This document shows positions 56,763 to 64,000 of a stretch of 64,000 nt of DNA, piece by piece. Every line of letters begins with the position of its first letter. Position 1 is the first letter of the stretch. The position numbers and the translations under genes are program-made. This DNA comes from Desertivirga brevis (GTDB lineage Bacteria; Bacteroidota; Bacteroidia; Sphingobacteriales; Sphingobacteriaceae). The stretch covers positions 124,001 to 188,000 of the forward strand of contig NZ_JAFEWF010000003.1 of NCBI RefSeq assembly GCF_017355835.1, given 5' to 3'. The notes under the pieces are model-generated. The model saw only the letters and a list, made by a program, of their open reading frames with translations. It ran no database searches and had not been told where the DNA came from.

Positions 56763-57683
56763 ATGTTATTAAGAGAAAATATACCCGTATCATATATTGT
56801 GGGTAAAATAAAAAGTGAAATATTTTTTGTGACACTTTATTCAGTGTTCATAGCAATAATGTACAACACATTCCATTTCACCAGGATATCTATTCCAATT
56901 GCAGTTCCCACTATTCTAGGTACTGTAATTTCCCTGCTGTTGGCCTTCAAATCGAACCAGGCCTATGACAGGTGGTGGGAGGCTCGTACCATCTGGGGAG
57001 CTATAGTAAATGACTCCAGGACGCTTACACGTCAGCTTCTTACTTACGTAGATACTAAATACGGAAAGTCTGAAGAGAGAGCATTTTGTGAAAAAATGGC
57101 GAAGCGACAGATAGCATGGTGTTATAGTTTAAGCAGGCATTTGAGAAGACAGGATCCGTTAAAGGGACTTGAAAAACTTATCTCTGCCGAAGACTTGGAT
57201 TATATTAAGCAATACAGTAATATTCCTTTGGCACTACTGGAGTTGCAGGGTGCGGATCTAAGGAATGCCTATAAGCTCGGTTGGATCAACGAATTTCAAC
57301 AAGTTGAACTTGATAATACTTTAACACGATTTTCAAATGAAATGGGTGCGTGTGAACGTATTAAGAACACTGTATTCCCCGCTACTTATGGAACCTATAT
57401 TCATTTCTCACTTGTTTTATTTATAATGTTGCTTCCCTTCGGACTGATAGAGTTTTTTGGAGTAGTAGAAGTTCCGGTGGTTATAGCAATTGCAAGTGCA
57501 TTCTTTCTTATTGAAAAAATGGCCATTCATCTGCAAGATCCTTTTGAAAACAAACCTACTGATACCCCTACAACTACCATATCTCAAACTATTGAGAGGG
57601 ATATAAAGCAGATGCTTAAAGTAACTTATAAGCAAGAAGAGAAAGTGCAAGAACAAGATTCAAAGATGTTCTACATCCTATAA
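56763..57683 (+). CDS. Bestrophin-family ion channel
   Basis: The 306-residue membrane protein belongs to the bestrophin/UPF0187 family, which forms pentameric anion or cation channels. Helices lie at about 20-40, 45-65, 200-235 and 240-255. FKSNQAYDRWWEARTIWGAI (about 65-84) is diagnostic. The C-terminal part has the soluble FENKPTDTPTTTI loop. The UspA-like gene is directly upstream. Confidence 0.9.
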   Translation: MLLRENIPVSYIVGKIKSEIFFVTLYSVFIAIMYNTFHFTRISIPIAVPTILGTVISLLLAFKSNQAYDRWWEARTIWGAIVNDSRTLTRQLLTYVDTKYGKSEERAFCEKMAKRQIAWCYSLSRHLRRQDPLKGLEKLISAEDLDYIKQYSNIPLALLELQGADLRNAYKLGWINEFQQVELDNTLTRFSNEMGACERIKNTVFPATYGTYIHFSLVLFIMLLPFGLIEFFGVVEVPVVIAIASAFFLIEKMAIHLQDPFENKPTDTPTTTISQTIERDIKQMLKVTYKQEEKVQEQDSKMFYIL

Positions 57684-57693
57684 GATATAAGAT

Positions 57694-57724
57694 TATGGGG
57701 TTAGAAGTAAACTCTAACCCCATA
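57694..57724. terminator. Bidirectional terminator after the bestrophin gene
   Basis: A perfect 12-bp stem (57694-57705 with 57713-57724) overlaps the 3' end of the convergent barrel-candidate gene. Confidence 0.75.
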
Positions 57725-58318
57725 TCCCACTCTCACAATCTCCAGAAAAGACATACTATCCTTATTTTTGAACCAACTCACTGCATAAAGATCATTTGTA
57801 TTAAGTTCTGAATAAACTCCTATGGCTTTTATTCCTGCTTTATGGAGAACTTTTTCCCCATTGAATTTCGCTTCTGTGGATAGCGATAAATGAATCCTAG
57901 TTGATTTGGACCACCAGTAATACCCTTTTGGATATTGGGTTTTGCTCCACTTCTCAAACTGCTCTCCAGGGGTATATGAAATAAAAGTGCCCGGATTTAC
58001 AGGATAAAGGGTTCCAATGTCTTTTAATCCAATCTTCACCGGTTTATAAGAAAACTTCCCAGTCAGAATTCTCAGCGGACCTCCCTTTGATTCGGGGACA
58101 TAGCCGAAAGTGAAGTCAAGATTGCCCCTTTGGTTTTTAAATAAATCGTAACTTATTCCAGCGCTTCCAAACCCTATACTTCCTCCATAATGGGCAACGA
58201 CTCCGTCAGGAACCAGAAAACGCACTCCCTGGCTTTTAGCCTTGGCAAGAGGAAGCACCGCCAGGAGCAGTATAGCGATGTTTTTAAAACTTAATAACTT
58301 TATGTAATAGTTTTCCAT
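57701..58318 (-). CDS. Predicted outer-membrane beta-barrel protein
   Basis: I do not recognise a family. The 205-residue protein (ATG 58318 preferred to a TTG at 58330) has a signal peptide (about 1-29), then alternating strands such as GGSIGFGSAGISYDLF, GNLDFTFGYVPE and FSYKPVKIGL. The last residues read RVGYGVRVYF, ending in a C-terminal aromatic, as outer-membrane barrels do. The start overlaps the phosphoesterase gene by 35 bases, so the two are co-translated. Confidence 0.6.
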   Translation of the reverse strand: MENYYIKLLSFKNIAILLLAVLPLAKAKSQGVRFLVPDGVVAHYGGSIGFGSAGISYDLFKNQRGNLDFTFGYVPESKGGPLRILTGKFSYKPVKIGLKDIGTLYPVNPGTFISYTPGEQFEKWSKTQYPKGYYWWSKSTRIHLSLSTEAKFNGEKVLHKAGIKAIGVYSELNTNDLYAVSWFKNKDSMSFLEIVRVGYGVRVYF

Positions 58319-59078
58319 CAATGATCTCAATTAAAAAAAACTCCCTTTTTGCAGCAGTATTAGTTACAATAAACGGAGTTTTGTTGTCGTATGGATACAG
58401 CACGGCAGTTTGATTTATATGGGCATGAAGAGAGGCCAAGTATTTCGAATTGCCGGTAAGTAAAGACGCATAAGGCTTCTCTAGGTCCGGGTCAAAATCA
58501 TCAGAGAATGAAGGTACATGGGATACTGCAACATAGTTGTCTACCCCTATTTCTGCTGCCATTTGCGTATTTAGCCAATTCATGTTCGGTATGGTACCGT
58601 CGTAGTTGTATTCCCGGCTATTCGAATCAAAACAAACAAATTTTACCCCTTGGTAGATGAAAGAAAAGTTCTCCTCTCCATACATTCTTTTGAAAATGTC
58701 TTTGCCATTTGCCAAAATGTCATGATTTCCCAGAACCCCGATATACGGCATGTTCAACTTCGAATAAAGATCGTTTATCCATTCCATCTCCTGGTATAAA
58801 CCAAAATCAGAAATGTCCCCATTTAATAACACGAAGTCTACCCCTTGGATCGAATTAATTGCCTTTACCATGTCCCTGCTGGCACTATAAGCCCGCTGGG
58901 TATCTCCTGTAAGGACAAATCTTATCGTATCATCATTTTGTTTTGCGTAGAGTTTTGCTATATTCTTCTTATTTAAATCTGTCGGTGTATTAGAATCAAA
59001 CTTTTGATTGGGACTGAATTCTACCTTCCCGCATGCTAAGATGGTTAGCAGCAATAGTAAGTATATATATGTTTTCAT
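58284..59078 (-). CDS. Metallophosphoesterase lipoprotein
   Basis: The 264-residue protein has an SPII signal with lipobox LTILAC (Cys16). The calcineurin-like domain shows FVLTGDTQ (about 57), LLNGDISDFG (about 83), GVLGNHD (about 115), VSHVPSF (about 185) and SLHAHINQT (about 215). It is anchored in the periplasm. The substrate is unknown. Its 3' end overlaps the barrel gene. Confidence 0.85.
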   Translation of the reverse strand: MKTYIYLLLLLTILACGKVEFSPNQKFDSNTPTDLNKKNIAKLYAKQNDDTIRFVLTGDTQRAYSASRDMVKAINSIQGVDFVLLNGDISDFGLYQEMEWINDLYSKLNMPYIGVLGNHDILANGKDIFKRMYGEENFSFIYQGVKFVCFDSNSREYNYDGTIPNMNWLNTQMAAEIGVDNYVAVSHVPSFSDDFDPDLEKPYASLLTGNSKYLASLHAHINQTAVLYPYDNKTPFIVTNTAAKREFFLIEIIDGKLLHKVIKF

Positions 59079-59158
59079 GTGTGTGCATGGCAGTTGATCG
59101 TATTACTGTAAAAGAGCATAAAGCAGTCCAATTTTCAGCTCTCAGGTAAAATTTACAT

Positions 59159-59166
59159 TACTTTTG
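59159..59166 (+). promoter_or_regulatory. Candidate -7 element of the LtaS-like gene
   Basis: TACTTTTG matches the TAnnTTTG consensus, 27 bases before the start codon at 59194. Confidence 0.45.
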
Positions 59167-59193
59167 CAGAAATTTTTATTAACCCGGTTTTAA

Positions 59194-61053
59194 ATGCGTT
59201 CGAATTTGCTTTTTGTACTTAGGTACTTCTTCATATGGTTGCTATTTTTCTTCGTAGAGCGATTAGTTTTTTTACTCTTTTTCGCTGATAAAATTAAAAA
59301 CTTTTCAGTATGGGAAATTGCTGGCAGTCTACGTTATGGGCTTTGGATGGACATCTCAATGTCAGGGTATTTAAGTATAATCCCTCTTGTAGGTTTCCTA
59401 TTAATATGGCTAATTCCTTCTATTCATTTAAGCCATTTATGGTTTCGTATATATTTCAGGACATTAATAACGCTAGCCTCCTTGGTAACAGTAATAAATT
59501 TCAACATCTACAGAGAGTGGGGTTCGAAAATTAATAGCCGGGCTTTTGAATTCTTGGTTTCGTCTCCAGGTGAAGCATTTGCAAGTAGCGTTTCTTCACC
59601 ACTGTTCCTGTCATTTGTAATCTTAGCCCTGCTTATTTTTCTAGGTTTTTATCTGAGCAGGTGGGCAGATTTTAATGTTAACAAGCAAGGTCCATGGTAT
59701 TTGAAATCGCTTTTTGGAATACTCTTGTTAGGATCAAATTTTCTTGCGATAAGAGGCGGCTGGCAGTTAGCGCCAATGAATGAAAGTATGGCATACTATT
59801 CCGGAAAACCCATCTTAAATCATGCTGCGGTGAATACTGAATGGGCGCTTCTTCGCTCTCTGTTTAAAAGATCAAGTAAGAAGAACCCTTTCCAGTTTTA
59901 TAACAAGGAGGAGGCTGAGTCTATTGTTAAAGAGCTGTATCCAAAAGCAACAGGAACTACAACAAAAATTCTCACTACCACGAAGCCAAACATTGTCTTA
60001 GTAATAATGGAGAGCTTTACCGCAGACCTCATAGAAAGTCTGAACGGAGAGAAAGGCATTGATCCGGGAATAGAAAGCCTGCTTCCTGAAGGTATCCTAT
60101 TCACTAATATATACGCATCGGGCGATCGTACAGATAAGGGAGTTGTTTCTATTCTTAGCGCTTTTCCAACTCAGGGAATGAAAAGCATCATGAAGGAAAA
60201 TGAGAAGCAGTCGAAGCTACCTTCATTATTTAAAGCTTTGGGGACAGCGGGTTATAGCAATTCTTTTTACTATGGAGGAGAGACTCAGTTTGCTAATATG
60301 AAATCATATTTGTTGAATACTGGCTGCCAGGAATTAGTGGATAAGTCCAATTTTGATGAAAAAGATATGAACTCAAAGTGGGGTGCCTATGATGATGTTG
60401 TATATAAGCAGTTGACAGATGACTTAACTAAAAAAAAGAAATCGCCTTCTTTTACAGCCTTATTAACCTTAACTAATCACGAGCCTTTTGAACTACCGGT
60501 TAATCCTCACTTTCCAGGCGACGAGACTGAGAATAAGTTCAGAAGCACCGCTTACTATTCTGATTCTTGTTTGACTGCCTTCTTGAAAGATGCAAAAAAA
60601 CATCCTTGGTATAAAAATACCCTTTTTGTAGTTGTAGCAGACCATGGCCACAGGCTACCGAAAAATCTTTGGGAGATTTTTGATCCGCACCGGTACCGAA
60701 TTCCGCTGTTGTTTTTTGGTGATGTAATTAAAAATGAATATAGAGGTAGCAAGGTCGAAAAGGTGGGAAGTCAAACCGATATTGCTGCTACTTTACTTGC
60801 TCAACTCGATATGGAGAACAGAGATTTCAGCTGGAGTAAAGACCTTTATAATGATAAGGTGAAAGGCCATGCGTTTTATAGCTGGGAAAACAGCTTTGGC
60901 TTTGTAGATTCTTCAAACCGAGCTCTTACATTTGATAATACAAGTAAAGCAGTTATCTATAAAACAGAAAATCTTGGAAAAGAGGAAGAATCCTTGCTGC
61001 GTTATGCCAAAGCATATATGCAAACTGTCTTTCAGCAATACCTTGGTTTTTAG
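59194..61053 (+). CDS. LtaS-like membrane sulfatase-fold enzyme
   Basis: The 619-residue protein has five predicted membrane helices in its first 190 residues (starts at about 5, 45, 87, 138 and 172) followed by a periplasmic sulfatase-like domain (about 265-600). Metal and catalytic motifs: IMESFTAD (Glu about 273), ASGDRTDKGV (candidate Thr nucleophile about 311), VVADHGHRLP (about 482). The family includes lipoteichoic acid synthases and phosphoglycerol or phosphoethanolamine transferases. Since this is a Gram-negative, transfer of a phospho-headgroup to a glycan or lipid is more likely than lipoteichoic acid synthesis. Confidence 0.88.
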   Translation: MRSNLLFVLRYFFIWLLFFFVERLVFLLFFADKIKNFSVWEIAGSLRYGLWMDISMSGYLSIIPLVGFLLIWLIPSIHLSHLWFRIYFRTLITLASLVTVINFNIYREWGSKINSRAFEFLVSSPGEAFASSVSSPLFLSFVILALLIFLGFYLSRWADFNVNKQGPWYLKSLFGILLLGSNFLAIRGGWQLAPMNESMAYYSGKPILNHAAVNTEWALLRSLFKRSSKKNPFQFYNKEEAESIVKELYPKATGTTTKILTTTKPNIVLVIMESFTADLIESLNGEKGIDPGIESLLPEGILFTNIYASGDRTDKGVVSILSAFPTQGMKSIMKENEKQSKLPSLFKALGTAGYSNSFYYGGETQFANMKSYLLNTGCQELVDKSNFDEKDMNSKWGAYDDVVYKQLTDDLTKKKKSPSFTALLTLTNHEPFELPVNPHFPGDETENKFRSTAYYSDSCLTAFLKDAKKHPWYKNTLFVVVADHGHRLPKNLWEIFDPHRYRIPLLFFGDVIKNEYRGSKVEKVGSQTDIAATLLAQLDMENRDFSWSKDLYNDKVKGHAFYSWENSFGFVDSSNRALTFDNTSKAVIYKTENLGKEEESLLRYAKAYMQTVFQQYLGF

Positions 61054-61084
61054 AACAATGCAAACGATTCGATAAGAAATAGAA

Positions 61085-61111
61085 AAACCTGTCAGAAAAT
61101 CTGACAGGTTT
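61085..61111. terminator. Bidirectional terminator between LtaS-like and kinase genes
   Basis: A perfect 11-bp stem (61085-61095 with 61101-61111) with a 5-base loop between two convergent genes. Confidence 0.88.
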
Positions 61112-61142
61112 ATTCAATGGAGCGATTTAGATAATAAATATT

Positions 61143-62282
61143 TTATATCATCGGCATGGTAATCCTAAAAGTTGTTCCAGCGTTTAACTGGCTTTCAACC
61201 TCAATCTTGCCGCCTAATGATTCGATTTGCGTTTTTGTCATATGTAAGCCAAGTCCTCGCCCTTCTTTGTCAAAATTGAACTTTTTATAAAGGCCAAAAA
61301 GCTTGTCTCCTACACTTCTTAGATCCATCCCTAAACCGTCATCTGCAACTTTAATTAATAACTGATCGTCAGCTTTCTCTGCCGAGATAGTAATTGTAGG
61401 GGCCGCATTATCTTTCTTGTACTTAATAGAGTTACTTATCAAATTATAGAATATACTTTGGATATAACTCTTTATCGATCTTACTTCTGCCACTTCCGGT
61501 TGTATTTCTAGATTAAAGATCGCATTGCTGTCTTTGATCTGTTTTTTAAGATTGTTCTTTACGGACGTAACAGTTTCTGCTATACTAACTGTCTCGAACT
61601 TTTCGTTCATTGGCTTTCTGGATGAAAGCACAAGATTTAGATCTTGAATTATAGTATCAATAGATTGGGCAGCATCGGAGATGAAGTTTACCAGTTCTCC
61701 TGTCTCAGAAGCTTCATCCTGATAATGAAATTTGATAATTTCAGTTAGTCCGATAATGTTGGCAATCGGAGACCGAAGATTGTGAGAGACGATGTAATTG
61801 AATTGCATCAACTCATTGTATTTGTGATTCAACTCGGTTATCAGGCCTTCATGCTGCTTTTCCAAAGCCTTTATTGCTATGTTTTCAGCTTTTTCCTTTG
61901 TTATATCTGTTATAAATCCTTCAACATCAGCAATAGAATCAGAATTATTATAGGTGGTATTACTAACGTCCTTTACCCATTTCACGGCTCCATCCTTGCA
62001 GATTATTCGATATTCTCTTGGCTCAAAATTATTATCTCCTGCCTTTGGATCTAGCTTTAATAGCAGGTCTTTATCTTCAGGATGAACGATGTTAATAAAA
62101 TCAATATCGAGTAATTCCTCCACTGAGTAGCCAGTTAGGCTAATACATCCGGCACTTGCATAAATCAAAGTGAGATGCGGGGGAGAAGTAAGCTTATAAA
62201 ACATACCCTGAAGATTCCTTAGTAATCCTTCAGATATAGTTAAATTTATTTTTTGTTCTTCTTCTACCATTATTTGAGCCAT
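61143..62282 (-). CDS. PAS-domain sensor histidine kinase
   Basis: The 379-residue soluble kinase has a PAS domain (about 15-125) with the PAC end GAVKWVKDVSNTTYNNSDSI. A short coiled segment follows, then a HisKA helix with the phospho-His in NYIVSHNLRSPIANIIGL (about 167). The ATPase domain has FYNLISNSIKYKKDN and GRGLGLHMTKTQIESLGGKI. It has no membrane helix or receiver domain and no partner regulator next to it, so it is an orphan kinase. Confidence 0.93.
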   Translation of the reverse strand: MAQIMVEEEQKINLTISEGLLRNLQGMFYKLTSPPHLTLIYASAGCISLTGYSVEELLDIDFINIVHPEDKDLLLKLDPKAGDNNFEPREYRIICKDGAVKWVKDVSNTTYNNSDSIADVEGFITDITKEKAENIAIKALEKQHEGLITELNHKYNELMQFNYIVSHNLRSPIANIIGLTEIIKFHYQDEASETGELVNFISDAAQSIDTIIQDLNLVLSSRKPMNEKFETVSIAETVTSVKNNLKKQIKDSNAIFNLEIQPEVAEVRSIKSYIQSIFYNLISNSIKYKKDNAAPTITISAEKADDQLLIKVADDGLGMDLRSVGDKLFGLYKKFNFDKEGRGLGLHMTKTQIESLGGKIEVESQLNAGTTFRITMPMI

Positions 62283-62883
62283 AACTTAACATTTGCCACT
62301 TTTCTAAACTCAGACGATAAGCGGTGGTGCACTGATAGAGGCAAAAGAGAGACCATATTTAGAAAGTGGTACTTTATTTTATAAGTTTTTCAAAATAAAG
62401 GGCTTCTTTTTTTCAATCTGATGCCTAAATGGGCTTCGGATAGAGCGATTTCTCAAAGGCTAGTTTTAAGGAATCTCGCAATTAATTTCCTTTTGGTGAT
62501 AAAGCTCCCCAAAAATTCCCCATACGAGATGGTGAGATTTGCCCAGTAAAATATTATAATGCAGGATGATGCAGGTTGCGGAGGAGGCGGAGAGTATTTA
62601 AAATTGAAGATTAATTCCGTTGAAATAGGTATTGAAAAAATATCGTTACACGTATTAATAAAATGGTGTAATCGGCGGTAGTTATAGACTTAGCAATTAG
62701 CTTTGTCGGAAGTACGCTATTTAACCAATGTGAGTATCTAATTTGCACCGCTTTAATACTGTCAATTGTAAACATATTATTCGGATATGATCAGGGATTA
62801 AAAGTTATTCGATTGTGGTTAGAGGGATTCGGATCATTGCAACGGGAAATGCATCAATTATTTTATAAGATAGATAACCAATT
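62283..62883. other. Intergenic region upstream of CE12 esterases
   Basis: The 601-bp spacer holds no convincing gene. A TAGCTTTG element (62698-62705) on the plus strand could be the -7 of the esterase genes, with a leader near 180 bases. I see no RNA gene or strong repeat in it. Confidence 0.45.
62698..62705 (+). promoter_or_regulatory. Weak candidate -7 element of the CE12 genes
   Basis: TAGCTTTG fits the consensus but no -33 TTTG is seen and the distance to the start (178 bases) is long. Confidence 0.3.
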
Positions 62884-63666
62884 ATGAACTTTAAGATTAG
62901 CATGGGGAAGTTAATTCCGCTATTGATTGCGTCCCTTACTGTTATCTACAGTTTTAAGCAGGATAGAAATCCTACGATTTACATCATAGGGGATTCCACA
63001 GTCAGGAATTTTAATAATCAACAAAGAGGCTGGGGTAGTTTTTTGTCATCATTTCTTGATACTACCAAAATAGAAGTAAATAATCAGGCAATGGCCGGGA
63101 GAAGTACAAGGACCTTTATTAAGGAGAAGCGCTGGGAGAAGGTCGATTCTATGATCAAACAAGGAGATTATGTTTTGATGCAGTTCGGCCATAATGAGGG
63201 TTCAAATCCCGATACCTCCAGGTCGGGATACCGTGGTGTATTGCGTGGTACTGGGGAAGAAACGAAAGAGCTTACGTGGAGGGACGGCACAGTTGAGACA
63301 GTGCATACGTATGGGTGGTATATTCGAAAATTTATAAGAGAAACAAAGGCAAAAGGAGCCACACCCATCGTTATTTCCATGATTCCCCGTAACCAGTGGA
63401 AGGAAGGAAAAGTGTTACGTGCTAACGAGAGCTTTGGTAAATGGGCAAAAGAAGTTGCGGAACAGGAAGATGTTTATTTTATAGATCTGAATCAAATTAC
63501 GGCGGACAAGTACGATCAGTGGGGCCCCGACAAAGTAAAAGGTTTTTTTCATGGAGATCACACTCATACCAACGAAGCAGGAGCCCGGATTAATGCAATG
63601 TCGGTAATTGAAGGACTTAAGTTGGACAAAAAGCATCCTTTAAATAAATACATTAAGAAAAAATAA
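62884..63666 (+). CDS. CE12-type rhamnogalacturonan acetylesterase
   Basis: The 260-residue exported SGNH hydrolase has a short hydrophobic N-terminus (about 1-21). The catalytic Ser lies in IIGDSTVRNF (about 34-43). Block II is MAGRSTRTF (about 69), block III is MQFGHNEG (about 98), and the Asp/His pair is in HGDHTHTNEAGA (about 227). It removes acetyl groups from rhamnogalacturonan. A related gene starts 8 bases after its stop. They form one transcription unit, probably a further part of the pectin locus. Confidence 0.9.
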   Translation: MNFKISMGKLIPLLIASLTVIYSFKQDRNPTIYIIGDSTVRNFNNQQRGWGSFLSSFLDTTKIEVNNQAMAGRSTRTFIKEKRWEKVDSMIKQGDYVLMQFGHNEGSNPDTSRSGYRGVLRGTGEETKELTWRDGTVETVHTYGWYIRKFIRETKAKGATPIVISMIPRNQWKEGKVLRANESFGKWAKEVAEQEDVYFIDLNQITADKYDQWGPDKVKGFFHGDHTHTNEAGARINAMSVIEGLKLDKKHPLNKYIKKK

Positions 63667-63674
63667 AATTACTG

Positions 63675-64000
63675 ATGAAGCAAGCACTTAAGGTTAGCCT
63701 GTTCGTAGCAGTTGTACTGCTCTCTTCCTTTATTCTAACGAAACCAGCCGATAAACCAACATTGTTCTTAATTGGTGATTCGACTGTTCGAAACGGCCAG
63801 GGCAAAGGAGATGGAGGATTGTGGGGATGGGGGAGTTTCCTTCACGAATTTTTTGATACTACAAAGGTCACTATAAGGAATGAGGCTTTAGGTGGCACAA
63901 GTTCCCGTAGCTTTTTTAATCGTGGACGTTGGCAAGCTGTATTGCCGCAAATTAGGAAAGGCGATTTTCTAATTATGCAATTTGGTCATAATGATAATGG
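63675..64000 (+). CDS. Second CE12-type acetylesterase, cut by window end
   Basis: The gene starts at 63675 and runs off the right edge, so only about 108 codons are seen. After a signal-like start (opening MKQALKVSLFVAVVLLSS) the motifs are LIGDSTVRNG (Ser), ALGGTSSRSFF and MQFGHND (block III). It is clearly paralogous to the gene before it, in tandem with 8 bases between. The catalytic Asp/His lies outside the window. Confidence 0.85.
   Translation, partial: MKQALKVSLFVAVVLLSSFILTKPADKPTLFLIGDSTVRNGQGKGDGGLWGWGSFLHEFFDTTKVTIRNEALGGTSSRSFFNRGRWQAVLPQIRKGDFLIMQFGHNDN

Noticed and set aside
62283..62883. Possible tRNA or small gene in the 600-bp gap
   Set aside because: No tRNA T-loop signature, cloverleaf or convincing frame was found.
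1..64000. Insertion sequences, prophage or integrase genes
   Set aside because: No transposase, integrase or phage structural motif is seen in any frame of the window.

Overview
The window is a stretch of chromosome from a member of the Bacteroidota, most likely family Sphingobacteriaceae (a Pedobacter-like organism). The evidence is the gene content: SusC/SusD pairs with FecI/FecR regulation, STN-domain TonB-dependent receptors, DUF4293, DUF4476, SPII lipoproteins, the Bacteroidota order of ribosomal protein genes, and -7 elements of the form TAnnTTTG. The base composition is moderately AT-rich. No rRNA, tRNA, CRISPR array, transposase or integrase was seen.

Layout. (1) 1-14.0 kb is accessory: a secreted alkaline-phosphatase-superfamily enzyme, a prephenate dehydrogenase that resembles the fungal Tyr1 type, two small exported proteins of unknown role, and a sigma/anti-sigma/SusC/SusD uptake module on the minus strand. 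A secreted calcineurin-like phosphoesterase and a PI-PLC-like enzyme follow. The several phosphoesterases around one orphan SusCD pair suggest uptake of a phosphorylated organic substrate. (2) 14.0-15.4 kb holds one unrecognised gene and a repeat-rich, highly foldable intergenic region. (3) 15.4-30.5 kb is the S10-spc-alpha ribosomal cluster, from rplC to rplQ, including secY, map, infA, rpmJ and rpoA. It starts at rplC under its own promoter, with no rpsJ in front. It is interrupted by several palindromic spacers, has a second promoter with a structured leader before rpsH, and ends in a strong terminator. (4) 30.5-36.7 kb holds a tandem pair of paralogous lipoproteins, a sugar nucleotidyltransferase, an M42 aminopeptidase, truA and a DUF4293 membrane protein. 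(5) 36.8-53.9 kb is a pectin cluster: three GH28 polygalacturonase-type enzymes, a GH2 beta-galactosidase-like enzyme, a GH106 rhamnosidase-like enzyme, a CE12 rhamnogalacturonan acetylesterase, a GH105 unsaturated galacturonyl hydrolase, a GH43-like beta-propeller and an unassigned (alpha/alpha)6-barrel glycosidase. They lie in two divergent groups around 48.5-49.0 kb. (6) 54.0-62.3 kb holds an OmpR-type two-component pair, a UspA-like protein, a bestrophin channel, a phosphoesterase lipoprotein with an overlapping outer-membrane-barrel candidate, an LtaS-like membrane sulfatase-fold enzyme and a PAS histidine kinase. (7) From 62.9 kb to the window edge are two further CE12 esterases, the second cut by the edge. 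They suggest that the pectin locus continues to the right.

How it works together. The pectin enzymes would deacetylate rhamnogalacturonan (CE12), cut the galacturonan or rhamnogalacturonan backbone (GH28), trim galactose and rhamnose (GH2, GH106) and remove unsaturated uronates left by lyases (GH105). No polysaccharide lyase, SusCD pair or dedicated regulator for this set lies in the window. Names of families rest on motif recognition by eye; no database search was run.
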